From RGIG4140 sp045614025 (GTDB lineage: Bacteria; Pseudomonadota; Alphaproteobacteria; CAAHEQ01; UBA3637): a stretch of 64,000 nucleotides of DNA. The stretch is taken from contig JAZLCE010000021.1 of assembly GCA_045614025.1 (NCBI GenBank), positions 1-64,000 of the forward strand, read 5' to 3'. This document shows, one piece after another, positions 44,576-53,567 of this stretch. The notes under the pieces are model-generated. The model ran no database searches. It saw only the letters and a list, made by a program, of their open reading frames with translations, and was not told the origin of the DNA. The translations under genes were made by a program, and so were the position numbers. Position 1 is the first letter of the stretch; each line of letters begins with the position of its first letter.

Positions 44576-45499
44576 TTACCCTAACAAATAGGCTGCTCGC
44601 AATTTTGCTGAATGTGATCTAAAATTTATTTCCAACTCTTCTTTACTTGGCAATACTGCTTTTTTTGTTAAAACCTTAAAAACAGGTTTTTCATTCAGCA
44701 TAAAACCCATAACATCATGTCTATTTTGATTGGGTTTTAAATCCGAATTTTGAATCATAAAATTCTTCACAATTCTATCTTCTAAAGAATGAAAAGTAAC
44801 AACAACTAAACGACCATTTGGCTTTAAAACACGCTTAGCTGATTCTAAAACACGTTCCAATTCACCCAATTCATCATTTACAAAAATTCTTAACGCTTGA
44901 AATGAGCGCATAGCACTATCAGATCCATCTTTCGGTTTAGGCATAACTTGATGAATAATTTCTGCCAACTCTCCTGTTGTTTCAATTTCTTTTTGCGAAC
45001 GCGCTTTTACAATATTTTTTGCAATCCGACGAGAAGCCTTTTCCTCGCCATATTTAAACAAGATATCTGCAATATCGGCTTCTTTAAAGGTGTTAACCAC
45101 CTCTTTAGCTGATAATCCCTCTGTGCTCATACGCATATCTAAAGGGCCTGAAAATCTAAAAGAAAAACCGCGTTCTCTTTCATCAATCTGCATAGATGAA
45201 ACACCCAAATCAAGAACCAAGCCATCTAAAGGTTCTGTTAAATAATTTTCAAGATTTGAAAAACAATCTTGAACAAAGCTAAAACGATTTGGATATGCTT
45301 TTTTTAATTCATTAACTGTATGCTGAACAGTTGGATCCCGATCAAAAGAAATAACTTTATTTGAAGCATTGGCATTTAAAATTGCCTTTGTATACCCACC
45401 TGCACCAAACGTTCCATCCATATAAAGACCTTCTTTTTGACAGTCTAAATACTCTAAAACCTCTTTAAGCAAAACTGGAAAATGCAATTCAAACGCCAT
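44576..45499 (-). CDS. rsmH: 16S rRNA m4C1402 methyltransferase
   Basis: About 307 residues. FHPVLL-like start FPVLLKEVLEYL, SAM loop DGTFGAGGYT, DLGVSSMQID, ERGFSFRFSGPLDMRM, and FHSLEDRIVKNF are all classic RsmH (MraW) motifs. It methylates the ribosomal P site. The ATG used has GGGGA before it; seven more codons are open upstream. It is first in the dcw cluster. MraZ, often found before it, is absent. Confidence 0.96.
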   Translation of the reverse strand: MAFELHFPVLLKEVLEYLDCQKEGLYMDGTFGAGGYTKAILNANASNKVISFDRDPTVQHTVNELKKAYPNRFSFVQDCFSNLENYLTEPLDGLVLDLGVSSMQIDERERGFSFRFSGPLDMRMSTEGLSAKEVVNTFKEADIADILFKYGEEKASRRIAKNIVKARSQKEIETTGELAEIIHQVMPKPKDGSDSAMRSFQALRIFVNDELGELERVLESAKRVLKPNGRLVVVTFHSLEDRIVKNFMIQNSDLKPNQNRHDVMGFMLNEKPVFKVLTKKAVLPSKEELEINFRSHSAKLRAAYLLG

Positions 45500-45520
45500 T
45501 CTTATCCCCTTTTTTATCAA

Positions 45521-45560
45521 AAAAAGCCGAGCAATAGCTTTCGCTTCACCCAGCTTTTTT
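45521..45560 (-). terminator. probable terminator after ndk
   Basis: On the minus strand an A-run plus GC arm pairs with a GC plus T-run arm. The inside of the stem relies on G-T pairs and contains a small AGC-GAA-GCT hairpin. It lies between ndk and rsmH. Confidence 0.55.
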
Positions 45561-45577
45561 TACTTTTTATACAAGAC

Positions 45578-46000
45578 CTAGCCAACAATTTCGTTCAAAC
45601 TAAACCATTGAGCAATTTCTCTTTGTGCTGAAGCTGGTGAATCTGAGCCATGAACAGAGTTACGACCTTTGCTTTCAGCAAATTCAGCGCGAATTGTTCC
45701 TGCATCTGCTTCTGCTGGATCTGTTTTACCCATAACAGTGCGGTATTTAACAATTGCATCTTCGCCTTCTAATACTTGAACAATAATTGGAGCTGAACTC
45801 ATAAATTCAACTAATTCTTCAAAAAATGGTCTTCCATTATGTTCTGCATAAAATGTTTCTGCTTGTTTTCTTGTCATCCATACGCGCTTTTGAGCAACAA
45901 TACGAAGACCTGCTTCTTCAATTTTTGCATTAATTGCACCAGTTAAATTTCTTTCTGTTGCATCTGGTTTAATCATTGAAAACGTTCTTTCAATAGCCAT
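45578..46000 (-). CDS. ndk: nucleoside diphosphate kinase
   Basis: 140 residues, the normal length. TFSMIKPDATERN is the N-terminal signature, and RNSVHGSDSPASAQRE carries the catalytic His that is phosphorylated in the ping-pong transfer between nucleotides. AAGGAG before MAIERTF sets the start; the frame continues upstream over the promoter region and is not used. Confidence 0.97.
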   Translation of the reverse strand: MAIERTFSMIKPDATERNLTGAINAKIEEAGLRIVAQKRVWMTRKQAETFYAEHNGRPFFEELVEFMSSAPIIVQVLEGEDAIVKYRTVMGKTDPAEADAGTIRAEFAESKGRNSVHGSDSPASAQREIAQWFSLNEIVG

Positions 46001-46052
46001 AAAAAACTCCTTTTCATTTTTAGCATTTTTAAAATCAACTTTATTCAAGATA

Positions 46053-46081
46053 AACCTACCATATTTGAAAAATATCGTCAA
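46053..46081 (-). promoter_or_regulatory. sigma70-type promoter of ndk
   Basis: On the minus strand TTGACG (46076-46081), 17 bases and TAGGTT (46053-46058) precede the ndk start by about 53 bases. Confidence 0.5.
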
Positions 46082-46108
46082 GTCATCTTTAATAAATTTT
46101 TAACTTTT

Positions 46109-46789
46109 TTAAACAATTGTATTCCTTAAAACAGGCAACTGTTTTAAGCCCGCATGATGAAGCAAAAAATAAGCCGTTGTTGTTAACCCATCTTGCAATG
46201 ACTCTTTATCAATCAAAATATTTTTTTTATACATAAATTCAGGTAATGGCAATAACTTATCTTTATATGGTTCGCCCATTTTCCTTGAAACTGATCTTCC
46301 ACTTTTAGGTGAAACATAAGCCAGATCGTTCACATCCCCACCACCAGCGCATTTTGAAAAATCAAGCCCAAACCCTAATGCTTCCAAAAGTTTTGTTTCC
46401 CATAAAACATAGTGCGCCTGAAAATCATTTTGTTCCAATCTATTTAAAAATCCTATTGTTTCATTATAAAAAAAACCATAATCAACACGTTCTGGCAACA
46501 ATACATCTAATAAATAACAAACTGAGCTGATTGCACTTAATCTTTTTGAATCTTCTAAAAAAGAAAGATGCAAAGAACATTCCTCTTCAATGAAATAAGA
46601 GCCCATCTGTTCTAAAAGTCTTGCTTGCCAACGTCCCGTTAAAAAAGAAGCTGTCATCGGTGGTGTTTTTTTCTTCACAACACCTAAATGACGTCCCTTT
46701 TCCTTTGTGAATAAACTCACAATAAACTTATGATCACCCAAAGGTTTTGAGCTTAACACTAAAGCCTTTGAAAAAGAAAACTCAGGCAT
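46109..46789 (-). CDS. recO: DNA repair protein RecO
   Basis: 226 residues. The N-terminal OB-fold segment has SKALVLSSKPLGDHKFIVSLFT and a GRHLGVVK strand. The helical C-terminal part has LGFGLDFSKCAGGGDVNDLAYVSPKSGR, in parts typical of alphaproteobacterial RecO, including one of the two usual Cys pairs only in reduced form. RecO loads RecA on SSB-coated DNA with RecR. It overlaps the end of era by eight bases. Confidence 0.88.
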   Translation of the reverse strand: MPEFSFSKALVLSSKPLGDHKFIVSLFTKEKGRHLGVVKKKTPPMTASFLTGRWQARLLEQMGSYFIEEECSLHLSFLEDSKRLSAISSVCYLLDVLLPERVDYGFFYNETIGFLNRLEQNDFQAHYVLWETKLLEALGFGLDFSKCAGGGDVNDLAYVSPKSGRSVSRKMGEPYKDKLLPLPEFMYKKNILIDKESLQDGLTTTAYFLLHHAGLKQLPVLRNTIV

Positions 46790-47681
46790 TAAAATCCAAA
46801 CCCCAATCTTTATATTGCGATGGATCTTGCCGCCAATTTTCTTTAACTTTCACAAACAAAAAGAGATGAACTTTTGTTTCAAAAAGTTTTTCAAGTTCTT
46901 TTCTTGAAGATTCACCTATCTTTTTAATCATCTGCCCATTTTTACCAAGAATAATAGGCTTAAGACCTTCTCTCTCAACATAAATTGTTTGTTCAATACG
47001 TATCCCTTTTTCCGTTTCTTTATAAGAGTTTGTTTCAACAGAAAGTGTATAGGGCAATTCTTTTTGAAGCATCAAAAAAAGTTTTTCGCGTGTCACCTCA
47101 GCAGCAAACAAGCGATTTGGTAAATCGGTCAACTGATCAGCTGGAAACATCCAAATTCCAACAGGAGCATTTTGAACTAAAAAGTTTTTCAACTCGTCAA
47201 TTTTTTCACCCGTTTTAGCTGAAATCATAAATGTATCTGTAAAAATTTTAAAATTATTTAACTCTTGAATCAATGGCAATAATTTTGCCTTTTCAATCAT
47301 ATCAATTTTATTTAAAACCAATATGGCCTTTTTCTTTTCTTGTTGCAAACGAGCTATAATTTTCTGAGTATTTTTATCCAATCCTTTTTGAGCATCAATT
47401 AAAAGAAGGCGTTGATCAGCATCATCTGATTCCGTCCATGCAGAGGCGACCATTGCTCTTTCAAATTTTGCTGAAGCAGAAAAAATCCCTGGAGTATCTA
47501 CCAAAACCAATTGTGTTTCTCCTTCAACAAAGATTCCTCTAATTCTGGACCTTGTTGTTTGAACTTTTGGAGAAACAATACTCACTTTAGAACCAATCAA
47601 CTTATTAACTAAAGTTGATTTACCAGCATTTGGCGCTCCCAAAACCGCAACAAACCCAAATTTCATTTTTTTATCCACCAT
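46782..47681 (-). CDS. era: GTPase Era
   Basis: 299 residues: G1 GAPNAGKSTLVN, G3 DTPG, G4 NKID and a C-terminal KH domain with ILGKNGQMIKKIGESSRKEL. Era binds the 3' end of 16S rRNA during small-subunit assembly. The end at GLDFNA matches other alphaproteobacterial Era proteins, which shows that the TGA here is a true stop. Two starts five codons apart are both possible. Confidence 0.97.
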   Translation of the reverse strand: MVDKKMKFGFVAVLGAPNAGKSTLVNKLIGSKVSIVSPKVQTTRSRIRGIFVEGETQLVLVDTPGIFSASAKFERAMVASAWTESDDADQRLLLIDAQKGLDKNTQKIIARLQQEKKKAILVLNKIDMIEKAKLLPLIQELNNFKIFTDTFMISAKTGEKIDELKNFLVQNAPVGIWMFPADQLTDLPNRLFAAEVTREKLFLMLQKELPYTLSVETNSYKETEKGIRIEQTIYVEREGLKPIILGKNGQMIKKIGESSRKELEKLFETKVHLFLFVKVKENWRQDPSQYKDWGLDFNA

Positions 47682-47686
47682 TTACT

Positions 47687-48349
47687 CTATCTCTTTTCTT
47701 TTTCATAATCCAAACAATCTTGCAACAATAACTTTGCCGCTTCAATCATTGCTTCTTTTTTACTTGCGCCTTGCGCTCTTCGACTTTTCAGATCTGGCAA
47801 ACTCACTTCCACTTCAAAAACAGGATCGTGGTCAGGACCTTTTTTTGAAATCACTTCATAAATAGGAATCACTTTTTTGTTTTTTTGAGCCCATTCTTGT
47901 AAACGACTTTTAAAATCTTTTTCATTTGAAACACCTTGCTTTAAAAAAGGATCCCAAACAGATTCAACAAATTTTTTAACTGTTTCTAATCCTTTTTCAA
48001 GATAAATCACCCCTAACACAGCCTCACAAACATCTGAAAGAACAGAAGAATTATCCCTTAAATATTCCTCATTAGTAACTAACGCAACATCTAGTTTTAA
48101 ACTTTTTGCAACAGCTGCCAATGTTTGTTCTTTAACCAAAGAGGTAAATCGAACAGCCCACTCTCCTTCTTTTTCTTTCGGAAAACGGTGATAAAGAATA
48201 TCGGCAACCACAAGACCCAATACTCTATCTCCTAAAAATTCGAGTTGTTCATAAGCCGCAGCTTTTCCCCCAATAGCTAACGTAACCGCTTTTTTATAAT
48301 TTTTTGATTTTTTTATTTCTTCCAAAATAATTTCAGCTTGATTAGACAT
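47687..48349 (-). CDS. rnc: ribonuclease III
   Basis: 220 residues. The catalytic signature is YEQLEFLGDRVLGLVVAD near residue 33, with a second acidic site at DVCEAVLGVIYLE. The double-stranded RNA-binding domain at the end has RAQGASKKEAMIEAAKLLL. It processes rRNA and structured mRNAs. AGAGGA precedes the ATG. It lies between lepB and era, the usual order. Confidence 0.96.
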   Translation of the reverse strand: MSNQAEIILEEIKKSKNYKKAVTLAIGGKAAAYEQLEFLGDRVLGLVVADILYHRFPKEKEGEWAVRFTSLVKEQTLAAVAKSLKLDVALVTNEEYLRDNSSVLSDVCEAVLGVIYLEKGLETVKKFVESVWDPFLKQGVSNEKDFKSRLQEWAQKNKKVIPIYEVISKKGPDHDPVFEVEVSLPDLKSRRAQGASKKEAMIEAAKLLLQDCLDYEKEKR

Positions 48350-48357
48350 AAATCCTC

Positions 48358-49266
48358 TTATTTAATCTTTGTAAATAAACGTTCCGTTCGAATAAATTTT
48401 GGCCATTTCCAAATTTGCCACAAGGCACCAGTTCCATTATTAGAATAGAAAATTATTTCAGCTTTGCCTTCTAAATGCGTTAATGGAACAACTCCAAAAA
48501 ACCTGCTATCAGAAGAATTATCTCTATTATCCCCCATTGCAAAGAAATATCCTTCTGGAACTTTAACTTCAGGTGTATCATCCGATTGCATCATATCATT
48601 AATTTCATAAATTTCATGAGTAACGCCATTTGGGAGTGTTTCTAAATATTTTTTGTGCAAAATTTCTCTTCCTTCATTTTCAATTTTAACTGTTGAAAGA
48701 TATTTTCTTTCAACTTCTTTTGAATTTAAATAAAGTCGCCCATTTTTCATTTGAACCGTATCTCCTGGAAGAGCAATAACCCGCTTGATGTAATCAACAG
48801 AATGTTCTAAAGATGGTATTAATTCAGGCGTTACTCTAAAAACAACAACATCACCCACTTTTGGACTTTTTTCAAAAATTCTTCCTTTTGGAATAAGAGG
48901 TAATGAATATGGGAATGAATGTCTTGAATAACCATAAGCATATTTTGAAATAAACAAATGATCCCCCACTAACAATGTTGGAAACATTGATCCAGAAGGG
49001 ATATTGTATGGCTCAAATGTAAAAGCTCTCAACACTAAAGCCAATAAAACTGCAAAAAGAAGACCTATAGCAGAAGAGTGCTTATTGTAAAAACCAGTAC
49101 ACACAAATAAAAATTCCCACATGGCAGCAGCCACCAAAAATATTAATACTGCCCAACATACCCATAATTTGGTTGGGCTCATATTTACTCCTGCAAAAAG
49201 CAAAAAACAACCTAAAACATTGGCAATAGCAAATATAATCAACCCTATTTTTATCTCTTTTTTCAT
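48358..49266 (-). CDS. lepB: signal peptidase I
   Basis: 302 residues with three hydrophobic segments before the catalytic part (usual alphaproteobacterial forms have one or two). PSGSMFPTLLVGD has the catalytic Ser, RVIALPGDTVQ has the Lys, and MGDNRDNSSDSRFFG is the late signature. It removes signal peptides from exported proteins. It is first of lepB-rnc-era-recO and divergent from tgt. Confidence 0.95.
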   Translation of the reverse strand: MKKEIKIGLIIFAIANVLGCFLLFAGVNMSPTKLWVCWAVLIFLVAAAMWEFLFVCTGFYNKHSSAIGLLFAVLLALVLRAFTFEPYNIPSGSMFPTLLVGDHLFISKYAYGYSRHSFPYSLPLIPKGRIFEKSPKVGDVVVFRVTPELIPSLEHSVDYIKRVIALPGDTVQMKNGRLYLNSKEVERKYLSTVKIENEGREILHKKYLETLPNGVTHEIYEINDMMQSDDTPEVKVPEGYFFAMGDNRDNSSDSRFFGVVPLTHLEGKAEIIFYSNNGTGALWQIWKWPKFIRTERLFTKIK

Positions 49267-49294
49267 TGATATTTTATCTCCAATATGATATGAT
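49266..49294 (+). promoter_or_regulatory. sigma70-type promoter of tgt
   Basis: TTGATA (49266-49271), 17 bases and TATGAT (49289-49294) lie about 46 bases before the tgt ATG. On the other strand TTGTTT/TATCAT with a 16-base spacer could serve lepB. Confidence 0.55.
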
Positions 49295-49340
49295 AATTAA
49301 AAATTGAAACAAAGTTTAACACAGAAAGAAGTATTTGTCT

Positions 49341-50456
49341 ATGCTAAAATTTCAAATTAAAAACATTGAAAAGAATGCCAGAAGAGGTGAACTTAAAACT
49401 GCTCATGGAAAGATCCAAACACCAGCCTTTATGCCCGTTGGAACCGTTGGAACCGTTAAAGCCATGCTTCCAGAATCTGTTAAACAAACAGGGGCTGAAA
49501 TTATTTTAGGTAACACGTATCACTTGATGCTTAGGCCAACAGCTGAGCGCGTTGCTTCTTTTGGTGGTCTTCATAAATTTATGAACTGGGATGGCCCAAT
49601 TTTAACAGATTCAGGTGGTTTTCAAGTTATGAGTCTTTCTTCTTTAAGATCAATCAATGAAGAAGGCGTTACTTTTCAATCGCATATTAATGGCGCGAAG
49701 CATGTTTTAACACCTGAACGATCCATGGAGATTCAACACCTTTTAGATTCAAATATCACAATGGCTTTTGATGAATGCGTTAAATTTCCATCTCCAAAAG
49801 ATGTGGTCAAAAAATCAATGGAACGCTCTATGCGCTGGGCTAAACGATCTAAAGATGCCTTTATAGATAGAGAGGGCTATGGTATTTTTGGCATTGTTCA
49901 AGGTGGGATGCATGAAGATTTAAGAATGCAATCCATTAAAGATTTAACAAACATTGGATTCGATGGATATGCCATTGGTGGTCTTGCTGTCGGCGAAGGT
50001 CAAGAAATTATGTTTTCTGTTTTAGATTACACAGCTCCTGCTCTTCCAGATGATAAACCAAGATATCTTATGGGTGTTGGAAGACCAAGTGATATTGTTG
50101 GCGCTGTTAAAAGAGGTGTTGATATGTTTGATTGCGTTATGCCATCAAGATCAGGCAGAACAGGGCAAGCTTTCACCTCTCATGGCGTTTTAAATATTCA
50201 CAATGCTTGTCATCGAGATGATCATTCTCCACTGGATGAAAAATGCGATTGTCCTTGTTGTTCAAATTATACGAGAGGATATTTACATCATCTTTTTAAA
50301 GCAGGTGAAATCCTTGGTTCAATGTTATTGACTTGGCATAATATTCGTTTTTATCAAATTTTAATGCAAAATATTCGCAAAGCAATTGAAGAAAATCGTT
50401 TTGAAGAATTTCATGATAATTTTATGTCCACTTATCAAAATGATAAAAAAATGTAA
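49341..50456 (+). CDS. tgt: tRNA-guanine transglycosylase (queuosine)
   Basis: About 371 residues. LTDSGGFQVMSL carries the active-site Asp, GGLAVGEGQEIM and MGVGRPSDIVGAVKRGVDMFDCVMP hold the nucleophile Asp, and CDCPCCSNYTRGYLHHL is the zinc site. It swaps guanine 34 for preQ1 in tRNAs with GUN anticodons. An upstream TTG two codons earlier is less likely than the ATG. dciA follows six bases later. Confidence 0.96.
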   Translation: MLKFQIKNIEKNARRGELKTAHGKIQTPAFMPVGTVGTVKAMLPESVKQTGAEIILGNTYHLMLRPTAERVASFGGLHKFMNWDGPILTDSGGFQVMSLSSLRSINEEGVTFQSHINGAKHVLTPERSMEIQHLLDSNITMAFDECVKFPSPKDVVKKSMERSMRWAKRSKDAFIDREGYGIFGIVQGGMHEDLRMQSIKDLTNIGFDGYAIGGLAVGEGQEIMFSVLDYTAPALPDDKPRYLMGVGRPSDIVGAVKRGVDMFDCVMPSRSGRTGQAFTSHGVLNIHNACHRDDHSPLDEKCDCPCCSNYTRGYLHHLFKAGEILGSMLLTWHNIRFYQILMQNIRKAIEENRFEEFHDNFMSTYQNDKKM

Positions 50457-50462
50457 ATAACA

Positions 50463-50978
50463 ATGCCAGTCAAAAGTCAAAAAACTCCGCCAATAACAGA
50501 AAGACGCCGCACTTTTGAAGGGCTTGAACGGTTAACACTGGAAGTTAAACGCTTAACCCAACCTATTTTAGGGCAAAGAGGCTTTGCAGGCACAGATATC
50601 CTTGAATCTTGGAATGATATTGTCGGAGAAAATCTTTCACAAGGTATTCGTCCTGAAAAGTTAACCTTTGAAAAAGATAACCGAACCAATGGCACCCTTC
50701 ATGTTAAAAGTGCTGGTGGGGCTTTTGCCATTTTATTCGAGCATCAAAAGCAAAAAGTTATTGAACGCATTAATACCTTTTTTGGATATCCTGCAGTGGC
50801 AAGAATTAAAATAACTCAGGGAAAATTAAGCTTAAAAAAGCAACCAATTATGCAACCAAAAAAATATATCAGTGAAAAAGAAAAAGATATTTTAAAAGCT
50901 AAAGTTGCAGATATTGATGATAGAGAATTAAGAACACTTGTTTATCAAATGGGGTTAACGAGATTAGAAAAGAAATAA
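50463..50978 (+). CDS. DUF721 / DciA-like helicase loader
   Basis: 171 residues. The N-terminal 90 or so match DUF721 (DciA), with ILESWNDIVGENLSQGIRPEKL and a closing LHVKSAGGAFAILFEHQKQKVIERIN. In bacteria without DnaC-type loaders DciA helps load the replicative helicase DnaB. The C-terminal third is basic and not conserved. It directly follows tgt, so it is read from the same promoter, and ends at a hairpin. Confidence 0.85.
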   Translation: MPVKSQKTPPITERRRTFEGLERLTLEVKRLTQPILGQRGFAGTDILESWNDIVGENLSQGIRPEKLTFEKDNRTNGTLHVKSAGGAFAILFEHQKQKVIERINTFFGYPAVARIKITQGKLSLKKQPIMQPKKYISEKEKDILKAKVADIDDRELRTLVYQMGLTRLEKK

Positions 50979-51009
50979 AAAAACCTTCTGTTAAAAGAAG
51001 GTTTTTTTT
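50977..51009. terminator. bidirectional hairpin terminator
   Basis: AAAAAAACCTTCT, a GTTAAA loop and AGAAGGTTTTTTT lie between the convergent dciA and glycosyltransferase genes. Confidence 0.85.
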
Positions 51010-51011
51010 AC

Positions 51012-51815
51012 TTATTTCCAGTAATCTAAAATCCACTTGCTCGGTAAAACATGCTTATATATTTTTTTATACCCTCGTGGATATTTTCGATCATTTGGAT
51101 TTGAACACCAAATCCCATTAATAGCATCTTGAAGACCAGGATTTCCATGAAAAGCAATCATCTTCATTCCATCAACTTTTGGCATTTTAGGTGCCATAAA
51201 ATACCTAAATAACGGAAAGGGCAAACAATGGAATCTAAAACTTTTAAACCAATTATCTGGCCAAAAATTTAAATGCCCCCATCTTTCAATTACTTTAGAG
51301 GACAGATATTCTTGTGAAGCAGTGAAAAACTTATCAACAACTTCTTTTGGATGATCTTCAAAATATTTTTTAATAAACCCTAATGTACCAACAACCCATG
51401 AATAGCAACTTGCTTGTCCCACATGATGACCATTTGTATGCCAATCATCAATGATATAGAACTTATCATTTTCTGGATACTCAAAAAATTCATCTAAATT
51501 TCCAACAATAAGGGAATCTAAATCAAAAAAGAAAACGCGTTGTCCTTTTAAACCACCCAAATTATCATCACAAAGAGCTGCTTCTTTTCGGTAGGCATAT
51601 TTCATTGTATATTCTTCTTCACCTTTTTTGATGTTTTCAAAAACAGGTAAAGGTCTTACAATCACATCATCACGAAGCCCTTCTGTTTTATCCGTAAAGC
51701 AATAAAAATCTATTTCATGCGAGGTATTTCGTTTCACCATAGAGCATAAATTATTTACATCTTTTGCAGTATAAAACTCACCCCATTTAATGCATATTAC
51801 ATTATATTTTGCCAT
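51012..51815 (-). CDS. GT-A fold glycosyltransferase-like protein
   Basis: About 267 residues. FFFDLDSLIVGN carries a DxD motif with the strand before it typical of nucleotide-sugar transferases of the GT-A fold. Other markers are VICIKWGEFYTAKDVN at the start, DDWHTNGHH, and a late IAFHGNPGLQ (the HGxxKP-like His found in GT8 relatives). It is soluble and probably acts on lipopolysaccharide, capsule or glycoproteins; sugar and acceptor are unknown. AAGGAG sets the start at MAKYNV; nine more codons are open upstream. It has its own likely promoter. Confidence 0.7.
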   Translation of the reverse strand: MAKYNVICIKWGEFYTAKDVNNLCSMVKRNTSHEIDFYCFTDKTEGLRDDVIVRPLPVFENIKKGEEEYTMKYAYRKEAALCDDNLGGLKGQRVFFFDLDSLIVGNLDEFFEYPENDKFYIIDDWHTNGHHVGQASCYSWVVGTLGFIKKYFEDHPKEVVDKFFTASQEYLSSKVIERWGHLNFWPDNWFKSFRFHCLPFPLFRYFMAPKMPKVDGMKMIAFHGNPGLQDAINGIWCSNPNDRKYPRGYKKIYKHVLPSKWILDYWK

Positions 51816-51849
51816 AATTACTCCTTTTAAAAAGGTTAACAATACTCAA

Positions 51850-51878
51850 GAATTAACACCTTTTAAAACTTTTGGCAA
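51850..51878 (-). promoter_or_regulatory. possible promoter of the glycosyltransferase gene
   Basis: On the minus strand TTGCCA (51873-51878), 17 bases and TAATTC (51850-51855) lie about 35 bases before the ATG. Confidence 0.42.
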
Positions 51879-51893
51879 GCATATTTTTTTGAT

Positions 51894-53567
51894 TTATATA
51901 CGAACTAAATGAACTTCAATAAGAGGTTTTTTACCATAAAATTCTTTTAAGAAACGACGAACTGCTGTGCGAACTGCATTTTCTGCACAATCGTCCCGAA
52001 CAGAATCTTTCCCTAATTGTTGAACTTCTTCAACAATTTCTTTCTTTAATCGTTCTTCATCATCTGTTCCTGCTTCAATTAATCCAAAAGATGAAATTTT
52101 TGGTTTTCCTAAAACAGCGCCTTCATTATCCATAACCAAGGTCACAACCAATGTACCATCTTCAATCATTTTACGTCGTTTTCTGATCACTTCAGCACCC
52201 AATGACAAAATCTTTTTACCATCAACTGCCAAAATACCACTTTCAACTTCACCTAAAATAACTGGTTTTTCAGATAATTCTAAAATTTCACCATCTTCCA
52301 ATGCGAAAGCATATTTTGCACCCCATTTAAGCGCTAAAGAAACATGTTCATTCAATTCTCTTGCTTCACCATGCACTGGTAAAGCAATTCTAGGCTTAAT
52401 CCATTTATACATTTGTTGCAAATCTTTACCAGAAAAATGCCCTGAAACATGAATATCAGCATCTTTATTCGTAATAATTTCAACATCTTTTGTTTTAAAC
52501 CGTTTTTGAAGAAGTGCAATTGCTTTTTCATTTCCAGGAATAATACGAGAAGAAAAAATAACAACATCTTCAGGAGCAAAGAAAACAGTATTTTTTTGTG
52601 GCGTTAAGGCAGATAAATTACTCAAGGCAGAACGTGGTTCACCTTGCGAACCCGTGCAAATAAACAAAACAGATCCTTTGGGTTGTTCTAATGCTTCTGA
52701 TTCAGATAAAAATTCTGGAACATCATCAAAATAACCACAAGCTCTTGCCGCCGCATCCATTCGCCATAAACTACGGCCCAACAAACAAACTTGTCTATTA
52801 TTCTTTTGAGCGGCATAATAAATGCTCTTCACACGGCTCACATTAGATGCAAAACAAGCTACTGCAATTTGTTTGCCATCATACTTAGCAATCAATTTTT
52901 CAAGTTCTTTACGAACATCCATTTCTGTTAATTTATTTTCACCACTAAAAACATTTGTTGAATCACAAACAAGAGCCAAGACCCCTTCTTTTCCTATTTC
53001 TTTTAAACGTTTTTCATCTGTTTTTTGATTCAAAACTGTATCAGGAATTAACTTCCAGTCTCCTGTATGTAAAACAGAACCTTTATCTGTTCGAATACAC
53101 AAGGCATTTGATTCTGGAATAGAATGGCTCATTGAAATAAATTCAATTTCAAATGGTTTTAAATCGATTAATGATCCTAAGGAACAAACTGTTACCTCTG
53201 CTCTTCCAAGCAATGAATTTTCAACTAATTTGCTTTCCAACAATTCTGCCGCAAATGGTGTTACATAAATTGGGCATTGTAAGGAACGCCACAAATGACC
53301 AACTGCGCCTAAATGATCTTCATGTGCATGTGTAATCACTAAACCTAAAATATCTTTTTTATTTTTTTCTAAAAAAGAAACATCTGGTAATAAAACATCA
53401 ACACCAGGCAATCCATCTCCAGGAAAACCAACCCCTAAATCAACAATTAACCATTTGCCTTTGTATCCATAGGCAAAGCAGTTCATCCCAACCCCAGTTG
53501 CCCCTCCGATAGGAACAAATACAAATTTTTCTTTATCGATGACAACATCTTTTCTTTCTTCAATCAT
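51894..53567 (-). CDS. rnj: ribonuclease J
   Basis: This 557-residue metallo-beta-lactamase/beta-CASP RNase has both endonuclease and 5' exonuclease activity. ITHAHEDHLGAVGHL is the metal site, VLHTGDWKL the next ligand, ICTGSQGEPRSALS the beta-CASP motif, and HVSGHFSGKDLQ plus ALPVHGEARELNEH the late His motifs. It has the usual C-terminal domain. Its start overlaps the end of birA by eight bases, so the two are coupled. Confidence 0.95.
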   Translation of the reverse strand: MIEERKDVVIDKEKFVFVPIGGATGVGMNCFAYGYKGKWLIVDLGVGFPGDGLPGVDVLLPDVSFLEKNKKDILGLVITHAHEDHLGAVGHLWRSLQCPIYVTPFAAELLESKLVENSLLGRAEVTVCSLGSLIDLKPFEIEFISMSHSIPESNALCIRTDKGSVLHTGDWKLIPDTVLNQKTDEKRLKEIGKEGVLALVCDSTNVFSGENKLTEMDVRKELEKLIAKYDGKQIAVACFASNVSRVKSIYYAAQKNNRQVCLLGRSLWRMDAAARACGYFDDVPEFLSESEALEQPKGSVLFICTGSQGEPRSALSNLSALTPQKNTVFFAPEDVVIFSSRIIPGNEKAIALLQKRFKTKDVEIITNKDADIHVSGHFSGKDLQQMYKWIKPRIALPVHGEARELNEHVSLALKWGAKYAFALEDGEILELSEKPVILGEVESGILAVDGKKILSLGAEVIRKRRKMIEDGTLVVTLVMDNEGAVLGKPKISSFGLIEAGTDDEERLKKEIVEEVQQLGKDSVRDDCAENAVRTAVRRFLKEFYGKKPLIEVHLVRI

